DNA from: Panacagrimonas sp046594215
GTDB lineage: Bacteria; Pseudomonadota; Gammaproteobacteria; Nevskiales; Nevskiaceae
Assembly: GCA_046594215.1 (NCBI GenBank)
Contig: JBKJPX010000042.1
Location: forward strand, 4,795 to 68,794
Direction of reading: 5' to 3'
Length of the DNA stretch: 64,000 bases
Below, in pieces: positions 35,436-44,351 of this stretch. A program made the position numbers and the translations under genes. Numbering within the stretch: the stretch's first letter is position 1; each line of letters begins with the position of its first letter. The notes under the pieces are model-generated. The model did no database searches and was not told the origin of the DNA. It saw only the letters and a list, made by a program, of their open reading frames with translations.

Positions 35436-36857
35436 TCAGAGGAACTCGTCCGCGTTCCAGCGCAGCGCGCCGCGAACCCAGGTCCTGCGGACCGCGACCT
35501 CGGCTGGCGCCTCGCGCGCTTTGGACCAAGGCCGGTCGAGCAGGCAGAGGTCCGCGAGAGCGCCCACCTCCACGCGGCGTGGCGGCGCGCCGCAATCGTC
35601 CAGCGGCGACAGGAACAGCAGCAGCGCCTGCTCCGGCGCCAGCGCCTCTGCGGCGCCGAGCACGTGTCCGTCGGGCGTGCGCCGCGTGACCGCGGCCGCC
35701 ATCGAGGACCATGGATCGGTGCCGCCGTAGGGCGCATCGGAGCCGGCGGCGAGCGGCACATCGGCGTCGAGCAGGCTGCGCAGGCGATAGAGGTCGGCGT
35801 GTTCGGTTGAATCGACATCATGCCGGTACGCGTCACCCCGCTCGGCGATGAAGTGCGGCTGGGTCACCACGCGCAGGTCGAGGCGCCGGATGTCGTCGAT
35901 CAGCTCGGGCGCGACGAGTCCTGCATGTTCGATGCGGTCGTATCCGATGCTGCCCGCCTCTGCGAGCACGGCGAGCGCAAACACCAGTTCGCCGCGCGTC
36001 ACACAGTGAAAGGCCGCACCGCGACCTGCCGCGTGGCTTCGGCGCACGGCGCCGCAGAGTTCCGGGAAACCTGGCAGCGCGTGGTCGTGCAGGTGGAATT
36101 TGTGGGCGCCGCGCAGGACGCGCGCATCGGGCGAGGCCGGCTCCAGTGCATCGAGCGACGCATCGCCCATCACCACGAGATTCTGCGCGAGCTCGCCGAC
36201 GACCACGCTGGCCTTTAGCGCGGCAAAGGTGTCCAGGTCGTTGGTGTGCCCGGTATCGGTCACGCCGGTGACGCCCCGGCGCAGGAGCTGCTGCGAGAGT
36301 TCGTGCAACGCCGGGCGCTGGCCCCCGAGGCGCGTGCGCAGCCATGCATCGGAATCGTAAAGCCGGCCGGTCGGTCGTCCGCCGTTGCGCTCGAGGGGAT
36401 CGCCCTCGGCGTCGTTGTCCACGCCGAGCCGTTCCAGGCCGGCCGTGTTGAAGATCCAGAGGCGGCCGCTGCGGTGCTGGATGCGCAAGGGTCTGCGAGG
36501 CGCCCAGGCATCCAGCGTGGCGCGATCGAGGAGCCCGGCGACGGACTCGTGGTAGCCGGTCCCGCGGATCCAATCCTTGTCGTCGCCTGCGCAAGCCTGA
36601 CGGACCGCCCGCGCGAGCTGTTCGCGATCGCGCACCGCCCGCGGACCACAGTCGAGCGAGCGCATCGCCACGGCGGCGGCGTACAGGTGCAGGTGATGGT
36701 CGTGCAGGCCGGGCAGCAGCGCGTCGCCGCGCGCATCGACCTGTGCTTCGCCGACGCGTGGCTCGAGTCGCGCCGCGAGTTCGACGATGCGCGCATCCTC
36801 TGTGCGCAGGTCGACGCGCCGCGTGCCGAAGTCGATCGCGGCGTTGCGGATCAACAC
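35436..36857 (-). CDS. Amidohydrolase (YtcJ/amidohydrolase-3 type)
   Basis: From a GTG at 36857 overlapping the CoA-transferase stop, 473 residues form a metal-dependent hydrolase. LIRNAAIDFG begins the beta-sandwich domain; LPGLHDHHLHLYA carries the first metal ligands. KFHLHDHALPGF, FHCVTRGELVFAL, YDRIEHAGLV and AAGSDAPYGGTDPW supply the rest. The end returns to GALADLCLLDRPW. The substrate is unknown. The longer open frame to 37883 runs antiparallel in frame only and is a shadow of the CoA-transferase gene. Confidence 0.82.
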   Translation of the reverse strand: MLIRNAAIDFGTRRVDLRTEDARIVELAARLEPRVGEAQVDARGDALLPGLHDHHLHLYAAAVAMRSLDCGPRAVRDREQLARAVRQACAGDDKDWIRGTGYHESVAGLLDRATLDAWAPRRPLRIQHRSGRLWIFNTAGLERLGVDNDAEGDPLERNGGRPTGRLYDSDAWLRTRLGGQRPALHELSQQLLRRGVTGVTDTGHTNDLDTFAALKASVVVGELAQNLVVMGDASLDALEPASPDARVLRGAHKFHLHDHALPGFPELCGAVRRSHAAGRGAAFHCVTRGELVFALAVLAEAGSIGYDRIEHAGLVAPELIDDIRRLDLRVVTQPHFIAERGDAYRHDVDSTEHADLYRLRSLLDADVPLAAGSDAPYGGTDPWSSMAAAVTRRTPDGHVLGAAEALAPEQALLLFLSPLDDCGAPPRRVEVGALADLCLLDRPWSKAREAPAEVAVRRTWVRGALRWNADEFL

Positions 36858-38218
36858 GCGGGTGGCGACAGCGCGCGGAGCACGGCCTCGGTGTCGACGC
36901 CGAGTTCGCGCGCGGTGCCCTGCGGCTTTCTCGCCGCGGGCGCGGCGACGCCGCGCCCGCGCTCTCGTAGCAGGGCCGCGTCCCGTTCGCAGCGCTCGCG
37001 CCAGTTTTCGCCGTCGGCCGCCGCGGACCACTCGATCACGTGGCGCACGACGCCGCTCAGCGACACGTCGATCATCCGGCTGCCCCCTCGCCGCCAGCTC
37101 CACAACGCGAGCACGGCCGCGTGCAGCCCGGCGAGTGGATCCGCGATGGCGTCGCCGACGAACACGGGTGATCCGATGGCCTCGCCCATCACGCGCGACA
37201 GGCCGGCGTCGACGCCGGCATCGTCGCCGTACGCGATCCAGTGCTCCTGCGGCTCGCCTCGGCCATGACCCGTAAGGCTGATCCACGTGAGCTGCGGGCA
37301 TTCGCGTAACAGCAGGTCGGCTTTGATGCCGAGCTGGCGCAGCGCGCGCGGTCGCGACGCCTCGATCACGATGTCGGCGTCGCGCAGCAGCGCGAGCAGC
37401 TGCGCGCGGCCTTTGGCCTGATCGAAATCCAGTGCCGCAGATCGCTTGCCGGCATTGAGCAGGTCGAAGAACATACGAGGACCCTGACGCGCACCATCGG
37501 GTCGCGAGCGGCTCTCCAGCTTGATCACGTCGGCGCCGCCGAGTTGCAACAGGTGGCTGCACAGCGGGCCGGCCCACAGCGACGACAGGTCGACGACGCG
37601 CGGGCGCTCGCGCCGTCGCGTGACGCCCGCAGAACTCTGCTCTGCGATCACGCGGAACCATCGTGCCGCCGTCGCATGCCGCGCATCGACGCTCGCGAGC
37701 GCAAGCCCGATCTCGCGGCCCCGCGACACGAGCTCGTCCACCGGGCGCGAAGCCACCGCATCGGCGACCGCGCGCCAGCCGAACAGCGGCTCGCTTTCGA
37801 GCCACGCGGGCAGCAGATCCCAGTCGGCGGGCCGCGCCAGGTTGAGCGCGAAGGCGCCGTCGCACGCCTTCAGGAGGCGACACGCACCACCACAGGATTC
37901 GATGCCGGCACGCGCAAGGCCGCCTATCGCCGCGCGTTCGCCGAGCAGGCGGCCGCCCTCGAGCCCCGCGGGCATCGGTTCCGGCGACATCGCGCTCACG
38001 AGCGCGAGCGCCGCGTCGGCGGCGGAGGCCAGCGGCACCGGGCAGATCCGCGCTTCGCCATCGCGCGCGCCGGTGAGCGCCATCGCGCCGCTGCGCGCCC
38101 AGGCCAGCGCCGCCGGCTCGTCGGATGCGCGCGGCGCCCGCTCCAGGCCAGGTGCGCCGAGCTGCTCGAGCAGCCGCGCGCTGTAGGCGTCGGCGTTCAG
38201 GGCCGCTGCGCGGACCAC
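36851..38218 (-). CDS. CaiB/BaiF family (class III) CoA-transferase
   Basis: About 455 residues from a GTG at 38218. The class III signature is in the C-terminal half: RVVDLSSLWAGPLCSHLLQLGGADVIKLESRSRPDGARQ, FFDLLNAGKRSAALDF and DIVIEASRPRALRQLGI. The catalytic Asp would lie in the segment with GDAIADPLAGLHAAVLAL. The N-terminal ~200 residues are less typical and may bind part of the substrate. It moves CoA between carboxylic acids. The start is uncertain; a CTG/ATG-less alternative at 38200 overlaps the SRPBCC stop. Confidence 0.8.
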   Translation of the reverse strand: MVRAAALNADAYSARLLEQLGAPGLERAPRASDEPAALAWARSGAMALTGARDGEARICPVPLASAADAALALVSAMSPEPMPAGLEGGRLLGERAAIGGLARAGIESCGGACRLLKACDGAFALNLARPADWDLLPAWLESEPLFGWRAVADAVASRPVDELVSRGREIGLALASVDARHATAARWFRVIAEQSSAGVTRRRERPRVVDLSSLWAGPLCSHLLQLGGADVIKLESRSRPDGARQGPRMFFDLLNAGKRSAALDFDQAKGRAQLLALLRDADIVIEASRPRALRQLGIKADLLLRECPQLTWISLTGHGRGEPQEHWIAYGDDAGVDAGLSRVMGEAIGSPVFVGDAIADPLAGLHAAVLALWSWRRGGSRMIDVSLSGVVRHVIEWSAAADGENWRERCERDAALLRERGRGVAAPAARKPQGTARELGVDTEAVLRALSPPAC

Positions 38219-38649
38219 AGCTGTTCGGCGCGCACGCGAATGCCCTGCGTCATGCCGTCGAATCCCGCCTCGAGCTTGCGCCGCATCAGCGCGCGAACCA
38301 GGCCCGAGAGCCAGCCGCTGAGTTCGAAGTGCGTGTGATAACGGCTGCGCGTATCGTCGATCGCGTCGATGCGGTGCACCCGCGCGCTGGACAGCGCGCC
38401 CGCGGGCACCGGCTTCATGCGGTACGAAAAACCACGACCCTCGTCGTAGCCCGTCATCCACTCGACCTGGCGGCTCAGCCCGCCGCCCAGGCGCACCTGC
38501 ATCTCGATCGGCTCGCCCGGCCGCAGGCTCGAGCGGCATTCCGGCACGAAGGGATTCCATTCGCCGTAGGCCGGCAGGTCGGTGATGACCTGCCAGACGA
38601 TTCGGGCCGGCGCATCGATGCGCACCTCGCGATCGATCGTGAAGCTCAC
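38197..38649 (-). CDS. SRPBCC-family protein
   Basis: Starting at a GTG at 38649, the 150-residue protein is a START-like helix-grip domain: FTIDREVRIDAPARIVWQVITDLPAYGEWNPFVPECRSS and a closing helix KLEAGFDGMTQGIRVRAEQLW. Such domains bind hydrophobic ligands. It follows the kinase gene by 16 bases and overlaps the CoA-transferase gene by 22 bases, so all are probably one transcript. Confidence 0.82.
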   Translation of the reverse strand: MSFTIDREVRIDAPARIVWQVITDLPAYGEWNPFVPECRSSLRPGEPIEMQVRLGGGLSRQVEWMTGYDEGRGFSYRMKPVPAGALSSARVHRIDAIDDTRSRYHTHFELSGWLSGLVRALMRRKLEAGFDGMTQGIRVRAEQLWSAQRP

Positions 38650-38665
38650 GCGGCCAGCCCCGTGC

Positions 38666-39898
38666 TCAGACCGGGAGCGGGGGCGCCGTAGCCGGGCCCG
38701 CGGCATCGGCGACGGTCTCCGGCGCCGTCACGGCCTCGTCGAGCGGCAGCCGCACGTGGATCGTGGTGCCGCTGCCGTCGGACTCCGCCCAGATCTCGCC
38801 GCGATGGTGCTGCACGATCTTGCGGCAGATGGCGAGGCCGATCCCCGTGCCCTCGTACTCGTCCGCGCTGTGCAGTCGGCGGAACACCGCGAAGATGTTC
38901 TCCAGCTGGTCGGCCGATATGCCGATGCCGTTGTCCTTGATCTTCAGGTGAATGAACCGCTCCTCGCGCTCGGCGCTGACGCGCACCAGCGGCTTGGCGT
39001 CCGGCTTGTGGAACTTGATCGCGTTGCCCACCAGGTTCTGAAACAGCTGCACCAGCAGCGACTGCACTGCGGGCACATCCGGCATGGGATCGAACTCGAC
39101 CGTCGCATTGTGCGCGGCGATGTCGGACTTGAGCGTGCTCAGCGCGCTGCGCAGCGCCTCGTCCAGGGGCCGGCGTTCCGGCCGCGCCTCGGTGCGACCG
39201 ACGCGCGAGAGCAGCAGCAGGTCCTTGATCAGGGCCTGCATCTGGCGCACGCCCTGCTCGATGAACTGCAGGAATTCCAGCGCGTCACCATCGAGCTTCT
39301 GGGTGTAGCGACGCGACAACAGCTGGGAGAAGCCGGCGATGTTGCGCAGCGGCGCCTGCAGATCGTGCGAGGTGATGTAGGCGAACTGTTCCAGCTCGTG
39401 CACCGCGCGATTGAGGTCGGTGAGCGAACGGCGCAGATCGTCCTCGGCGGCTTCTCGAGCCAAGACCTCCGCGCGCAGCCGCGCGTTGGCTTCCTCGAGC
39501 TCCTCCGGCGTCTTCATCGACAGGAGCTTCGGCACCAGCGGCACGATCGCCAGCGCGGTGGCCAGCGACACCGCCGCCGTCAGCGCGCGCACCCAGCCCT
39601 GCAGGTAGTAGATCGGCTTCCAGATCACCACGATGTCGAGGATGTGACCGGTGCCGCACAGGACGATGAAGGCGGCGAACAGCGCGATCGCCCAGTTGAA
39701 GCTGATCCGCGCGCGCATGCGGCGGATGAAATAGACCAGCACCACCGGGATCATGAAGTAGGCCAGCGCGATCACGCCGTCGCTGATCACGTGCAGCATG
39801 ATCAGCGACGGCCGGCTCTGGAAACACCAGGCGTGCGGCATCAGGCCATCGAGACTGCTCGGCAGCGCTCCCGCGGCTTGCAGCAGGAATTCAGGCAT
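38666..39898 (-). CDS. Histidine kinase with ethylene-receptor-type membrane domain
   Basis: A 410-residue kinase. Residues 35-125 form three membrane helices closely resembling the plant ETR1 ethylene-binding domain. D40, Y47 and P51 occur in ISDGVIALAYFMIP, I78, C81 and H85 in FIVLCGTGH, and the third helix is ALTAAVSLATALAIVPLVPKLLSMKT. In ETR1 the equivalents D25, Y32, I62, C65 and H69 hold the copper cofactor and bind ethylene. A HisKA domain follows with H178 (TSHDLQAPL), then the HATPase boxes NAIKF, DNGIGI and GTGIGLAI. It lies 30 bases downstream of two receiver genes, its likely partners. The ligand is untested. Confidence 0.9.
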   Translation of the reverse strand: MPEFLLQAAGALPSSLDGLMPHAWCFQSRPSLIMLHVISDGVIALAYFMIPVVLVYFIRRMRARISFNWAIALFAAFIVLCGTGHILDIVVIWKPIYYLQGWVRALTAAVSLATALAIVPLVPKLLSMKTPEELEEANARLRAEVLAREAAEDDLRRSLTDLNRAVHELEQFAYITSHDLQAPLRNIAGFSQLLSRRYTQKLDGDALEFLQFIEQGVRQMQALIKDLLLLSRVGRTEARPERRPLDEALRSALSTLKSDIAAHNATVEFDPMPDVPAVQSLLVQLFQNLVGNAIKFHKPDAKPLVRVSAEREERFIHLKIKDNGIGISADQLENIFAVFRRLHSADEYEGTGIGLAICRKIVQHHRGEIWAESDGSGTTIHVRLPLDEAVTAPETVADAAGPATAPPLPV

Positions 39899-39928
39899 TC
39901 GGTGTCGCTCCTCGAGCCCAGATCGGCC

Positions 39929-41032
39929 CTATCGCTCCAGACCCCAGGGGCCCCTGCGCCAACGCGCGGGAAGATCCTCGGCCGACTCGGGCTGGCAGAA
40001 ACGTGAGCCCTGCATCAGCGTGCAGCCAAGCATGAACAGGCGTGCGTGCTGCTCGGCCAGCGCCACGCCGTCCGCGATCACATCCAGGCCCAACGCGCCG
40101 CCGAGCGCCAGGGTCGCGCGCACGAAGCGCAGCGCCGGCTCGTGGGCGTCGCGCGTGATCGCATCGACCGCGCGTGCGTCGATGACCAGGCCGTCGAGCG
40201 AAAGCTCGGTGACCCGCTCCAGCAGCGCGGTGGCGGGCCGCCAGCCTTCGAGCCAGACCTGCGTGCCCGACGCGCGCAAAGTGCGCAGGTCGTCCACCAC
40301 GGAGGGCTCGACATTGAGTTCGGAGGCCTCGAGGCGCAAGGCGACGCTCGCGGGCTTGATCTCGGACTGCGCCACGAGCGCCGCGAACTGGCTCGCGAGG
40401 CGCGGCAACCAGGCCGCCGGAATCGACATCGACAGGTTCGTGTCGTCGAAGTCGGGACCGCGCCAGGCGCGGAACGCGCTCAGCGCACTGCTCAGGGTGC
40501 CGATGTCGCCCGTGAGACCCACGTGCACGCCGACGAAGCGTCCACGTCCGAGGTCCACCCAGGGCTGGTAGGCGAGCACCGGCGGGGCATCGACCTCTAC
40601 CTCGACCGCCGCTGACGACTCAGCTGCCGCGCCCTGATTCTGACGCTTGGCCACCGCCACGCGCACGAACGCCAGAAGTTCGTTACCCAGGCGCTGGCCC
40701 TTGATCAGGTAACCCTGGGCGCCGAGCTTGAACGCCTCCTCGGCGGCGGCGTCGTCGGCCAGGCCCGTGAGCACCACGATCGCCACGTTGTCGTCGGCCT
40801 CGCGGATGCGGGCGACGTTACGCACGCCGTCGCCGTCCGGCAGGCCCAGGTCGACCAGGATGCAGGAGAACTGGAAGCGCTTGAGCTCTCGCAGCGCATC
40901 GGAGAGCCGCCGCACGGTCTGGATCACCACGGTGCCGGCCGTGGTCTGCTCGCGCAGGCTCTCGACAAGCAGTCGCGAATCGGCGGGGCTGTCTTCGAGC
41001 AGCAGCAGGCCAAGCGGTGCCCCAGGACTCAT
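39929..41032 (-). CDS. Response regulator: receiver plus degenerate EAL domain
   Basis: A 367-residue protein. The receiver (residues 5-130) has the acidic pair (LEDSPAD), the phospho-acceptor in ILVDLGLPDGDG and the Lys in LIKGQ. Residues 150-360 keep the EAL-domain outline (AYQPWVDLGRGRFVGV, LRLEASELNVE, LDVIADGVA, GCTLMQGSRFCQP). The EAL glutamate is replaced (VGVHVGL) and the DDFG loop is lost (VWLEGW), so phosphodiesterase activity is unlikely. It may bind c-di-GMP or act as a scaffold. The start overlaps the preceding stop as ATGA. Confidence 0.82.
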   Translation of the reverse strand: MSPGAPLGLLLLEDSPADSRLLVESLREQTTAGTVVIQTVRRLSDALRELKRFQFSCILVDLGLPDGDGVRNVARIREADDNVAIVVLTGLADDAAAEEAFKLGAQGYLIKGQRLGNELLAFVRVAVAKRQNQGAAAESSAAVEVEVDAPPVLAYQPWVDLGRGRFVGVHVGLTGDIGTLSSALSAFRAWRGPDFDDTNLSMSIPAAWLPRLASQFAALVAQSEIKPASVALRLEASELNVEPSVVDDLRTLRASGTQVWLEGWRPATALLERVTELSLDGLVIDARAVDAITRDAHEPALRFVRATLALGGALGLDVIADGVALAEQHARLFMLGCTLMQGSRFCQPESAEDLPARWRRGPWGLER

Positions 41033-41478
41033 GAAGCCCTCGGCGGCAGCTGGACCACCTTCAGCCAGAAATCGCGGATCAGCCGCGCCAGCTCGGCGAA
41101 TTCGCCCCAGTCGGTGGGCTTGGTGACGAAAGCGTTCGCGTGGGCGTCGTAAGCCGCGGCGAAGTCGGTCTCCGCACGCGAGGTCGACAGGATGAGCACC
41201 GGGATGCGCTTGAGCCGCGGATCCGTCTTCATCGTACGAAGCACTTCAAGGCCGTTCTTGCGCGGGATGTTGAGGTCCAGCAGAACGATGTCCGGCAGTG
41301 GCAGCTCGCCGTGCGGCGGCGTACCGCGGAGCATCGCCAGCGCCTGCTCGCCGTCGCGCGCGACCAGCAGGCGGTGTTCGAAAGCGGCTTCCTCGAATAC
41401 CTCCTGGGTCAGCCGAAGGTCAGCCGGGTTGTCCTCCACCAGCATGATGACTGGCTTGGATGACGCGCCCTCGCTCAT
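41029..41478 (-). CDS. CheY-like response regulator (Rcp1 type)
   Basis: A 149-residue single-domain receiver: MLVEDNPADLRL holds the acidic pocket, IVLLDLNIPRKNGLEVL the phospho-Asp, LILSTSRAE the Thr/Ser switch and FVTKPTD the Lys. The RKNGLE and the C-terminal aromatic helix (FWLKVVQLP) match phytochrome-type Rcp1 regulators. The ATG at 41478 follows a G-rich site. It heads the series containing the REC-EAL regulator and the ethylene-receptor-like kinase, and probably receives phosphate from that kinase. Confidence 0.9.
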   Translation of the reverse strand: MSEGASSKPVIMLVEDNPADLRLTQEVFEEAAFEHRLLVARDGEQALAMLRGTPPHGELPLPDIVLLDLNIPRKNGLEVLRTMKTDPRLKRIPVLILSTSRAETDFAAAYDAHANAFVTKPTDWGEFAELARLIRDFWLKVVQLPPRAS

Positions 41479-41579
41479 AAATTGCCCCCGGCTATCCACA
41501 TGGCGGGATGGTACGCCCGGCCAAATCTTCCTGAACAGCGCATCGGACTGTCGCGTCTCTGCGCGCGATGTGCGGAACG

Positions 41580-42350
41580 CTAGGAATCGGCAGGCGTCCG
41601 TAGCAATTCCAGGGCCACGCCCTCGCGGCGGGACAATGCCTCGCGCAGGTGATCGAAGGCCGCGGCGGCCAGCGGACGCGCGCCGCGGAGACCAAACTCG
41701 ATATGCCGCCCCCGCTCGGCGTCCCCACGAAAAGGCAGGCTCGACAGCTTGACGCCCGGATAGCGCGCCAGGACGTCTTCCATGAGGTCCAGCAGGTCGC
41801 TTTCGGCCGAGGAGCCCAGGGCGCGCAGGCGGAACTCCACCGGCGGGTCGGGATTGCGCAGTTGCGGGTAGCGGATGTCCAGCACCCACTCGATCATCGG
41901 CCAGGCCATGTCGGGAAAGCCGGGCACGAAGTGGTGGTGCTCCACGAAGAAGCCGGCCACGCGGTTGACGGGGTTCGGGATCAGGCCGGCGCCCTCGGGA
42001 AAGTCGGCCATCAGCACGCGTCGCGGGTGCGCCCGGTCGCCGTACTCGGCCTCGATCAATGCTTCGGCCTCGCGGTGGCGCGCGATGGGGCGCCCGAACG
42101 CCAGCGCCGCCGCCTGGCGCGTCAGATCGTCGGGGGTGGCGCCGATGCCGCCGCAGGACAGAACCAGGTCGCCGCGCGTCCGCGTCTGACGGATCGCCTC
42201 GGCGATGTCGGCCATGTCGTCGCCGATGAAGCGGGCCCAGTCCAGGCTCATGCCGCGCGCACCCAGCAATTCGATGACCTTGGACAGGTGGCGATCCTGG
42301 CGCTTGCCGGACAGGAGCTCGTCGCCGAGCACGAACAGGCCGATCTTCAT
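41580..42350 (-). CDS. CinA-like molybdopterin-binding-domain protein
   Basis: A 256-residue protein from the ATG at 42350. The MoCF-binding fold is clear: GDELLSGKRQDRHLSKVIELLGARG, SCGGIGATPDDLTRQAAALAFGRP and FFVEHHHFVPGFPDMAWPM. CinA N-domains hydrolyse ADP-ribose or related nucleotides in NAD recycling. The C-terminal nicotinamide-mononucleotide deamidase domain is absent. It follows icd on the same strand, past a terminator. Confidence 0.85.
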   Translation of the reverse strand: MKIGLFVLGDELLSGKRQDRHLSKVIELLGARGMSLDWARFIGDDMADIAEAIRQTRTRGDLVLSCGGIGATPDDLTRQAAALAFGRPIARHREAEALIEAEYGDRAHPRRVLMADFPEGAGLIPNPVNRVAGFFVEHHHFVPGFPDMAWPMIEWVLDIRYPQLRNPDPPVEFRLRALGSSAESDLLDLMEDVLARYPGVKLSSLPFRGDAERGRHIEFGLRGARPLAAAAFDHLREALSRREGVALELLRTPADS

Positions 42351-42399
42351 GAAATCCTCTATTTGCTGAGACGCCGGATGTGCCGGCGGGTTGAAACGC

Positions 42400-42423
42400 A
42401 AAAGGCGGCCCTTCGGCCGCCTT
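42400..42423 (-). terminator. Intrinsic terminator of the icd-CBS gene
   Basis: AAGGCGGCC/GGCCGCCTT arms (9 bp, loop CTTC) lie 28 bases past the stop, with TTTT following on the minus strand. Confidence 0.75.
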
Positions 42424-42450
42424 CCGTCGAGGTCGAAAGCGCGTCGGCGA

Positions 42451-44214
42451 TCAATCGCCGAGCGAGCCGAACTTCTCCGCCGCGTTGAAGATATCGGTCT
42501 CGGTCACGATGCCGATGATGCGACCGCCCTGCTCCACCGTCAGGCGGCTGAAGTTGTGCTCGGACAGCAGCTTTGCGGCCTCGCGGATGCTCGTCTCCAC
42601 CGGCACCGACACGATCGGGCGGCTCGCGATGTCCTTGACCTTCACCTGCGCCGCGTTCTGCCCGCCGCGGACGATCTTGGAGACGATGTCGCGGCGCGTG
42701 AGGATCCCCCACTCGCCCTTCGCGTCGGCTTCCACCACTACCGAGCTGACGTCGTTGTCCGTCATCGTGTGCATGGCGCTTTCGACAGTCTCGTCGTCGG
42801 TGGCCGTGATCAGGCTTCGTGTCATCAGGTCGCCGACCGTGTGCGGGACGCGGCCGGATTCGATCATTTCCTCGAGCGGCTGCAGCAGGCGGCGGATCTC
42901 GCGCTGCTTGCGCTCCTTGGCGAGCTGTTCCTGCTGCGCCTTGCGCTTGGCATCGAGATCCACGCCGCCCTTGATGCGCTCGATCAGGGCGTCGGCGAAC
43001 TGCGAGGTACCGACCTCGGTGGCGCCGTCGATCTGGCGCGCGAAGTCATAGGTCACGATGCCGTCGCAGACAACTTCCGGATACACGAGCGTGATCAGGT
43101 CCGCCGCCTCCTGCCAGCCCATGTACTCGAGCATCATCACGCCGGAGAACAGAAGCGAGCCCGGGTTGACCTTGTTGAGGTTGGCGTACTTGGGCGCGGT
43201 GCCGTGCGTGGCCTCGAACACCGCGACGTGGTCGGCGATGTTGGCGCCTGGCGCGATTCCCATGCCGCCGACTTCGGCGGCGATGGCATCGGAGAGGTAG
43301 TCGCCGTTGAGGTTGGTGGTGGCGATGACGTCGAACTCGTCGGGTCGCAGCAGCATCATCTGGAACATGATGTCGGCGATGCGATCCTTGATGACGATCT
43401 TGCCTTCGGGCTGCTTGCCCTTGAACTCGCCGTAGAGCTGTTCCTCGGTGATCGTGACCTTGCCGAACTCGTCACGCGCAACTTCGTAACCCCAATTGCG
43501 AAATGCGCCCTCGGTGAATTTCTGGATGTTGCCCTTGTGCACCAGAGTGACGGACTCGCGGCCGTTGTCGACGGCGTACTGGATGGCCTTGCGCACGAGG
43601 CGCTTGGAGCCGAACTCGGAAATCGGTTTGATGCCGATGCCGGCGCCGTCGAAGAACTTCGCCTTCATCTCCTCGCGCAGGAACTTGGCGACCTTGATGT
43701 TCTCCGGCGTGCCGGTCTTGTATTCGATGCCCGCGTAGACGTCTTCGGTGTTCTCGCGGAACAGCACGATGTCGACCTTCTGCGGATGCTTGAGCGGGCT
43801 GGGTACGCCGCGGTAGTGACGCACGGGACGCACGCAGGCGTAGAGATCCAGGTCCTGGCGCAGCGCCACGTTGAGGCTGCGGAAGCCGCCGCCGACCGGC
43901 GTGGTCAGCGGACCCTTGATCGAAACCACGAGATCCTGGAGGACCTTGAGCGTTTCGTCGGGGCAGTAATTGCCGTCGTACAGGCCTGCGGCCTTCTCGC
44001 CGAGGAAGGTTTCGCACCAATGAATCTTGCGCTTGCCGCCGTAGGCTTTCTCGACGGCGGCATCCCAGATGCGCAGGCAGGCCTTGGTGATGTCGGGGCC
44101 GATACCGTCGCCTTCGACGTAACCGATGATCGGCTGGTCGGGCACCACCCTGTTTCCACCCTGGATGGAGATCTTCTCGCCGGTGGTAGGGATCTTGATG
44201 TGACGGTACGACAT
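42451..44214 (-). CDS. icd: Isocitrate dehydrogenase (NADP) fused to two CBS domains
   Basis: A 587-residue protein from the ATG at 44214 (AGGAG upstream). Residues 1-~418 are a dimeric-type NADP-isocitrate dehydrogenase. S113 in GGGFRSLNVALRQ matches the AceK phosphorylation serine of E. coli, with R119, R129 and Y160 also conserved. THGTAPKY and VTYDFAR carry the Lys-Tyr and Tyr-Arg that select NADP+. A charged helical linker (KRKAQQEQLAKERKQREIRR) leads to two CBS motifs: VGDLMTRSLITATDDETV...GILTRRDIV and VKDIASRPIVSVPVETSI...GIVTETDIF. A CBS pair usually binds adenine nucleotides, so the fusion suggests energy-charge control of the TCA cycle. Confidence 0.93.
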   Translation of the reverse strand: MSYRHIKIPTTGEKISIQGGNRVVPDQPIIGYVEGDGIGPDITKACLRIWDAAVEKAYGGKRKIHWCETFLGEKAAGLYDGNYCPDETLKVLQDLVVSIKGPLTTPVGGGFRSLNVALRQDLDLYACVRPVRHYRGVPSPLKHPQKVDIVLFRENTEDVYAGIEYKTGTPENIKVAKFLREEMKAKFFDGAGIGIKPISEFGSKRLVRKAIQYAVDNGRESVTLVHKGNIQKFTEGAFRNWGYEVARDEFGKVTITEEQLYGEFKGKQPEGKIVIKDRIADIMFQMMLLRPDEFDVIATTNLNGDYLSDAIAAEVGGMGIAPGANIADHVAVFEATHGTAPKYANLNKVNPGSLLFSGVMMLEYMGWQEAADLITLVYPEVVCDGIVTYDFARQIDGATEVGTSQFADALIERIKGGVDLDAKRKAQQEQLAKERKQREIRRLLQPLEEMIESGRVPHTVGDLMTRSLITATDDETVESAMHTMTDNDVSSVVVEADAKGEWGILTRRDIVSKIVRGGQNAAQVKVKDIASRPIVSVPVETSIREAAKLLSEHNFSRLTVEQGGRIIGIVTETDIFNAAEKFGSLGD

Positions 44215-44351
44215 GGAGCGCGATCTCCTGATGAGGGGCGCGCGGCGCGCCCTGCGTATTCCTTGGTTCAAGCGGAATTCTAGCTCGCACGAGCATGCCC
44301 GGCGACGAAGCGCTAGCATCGGCTCGACCCCACGGGTGGAGACGAAGAGCC

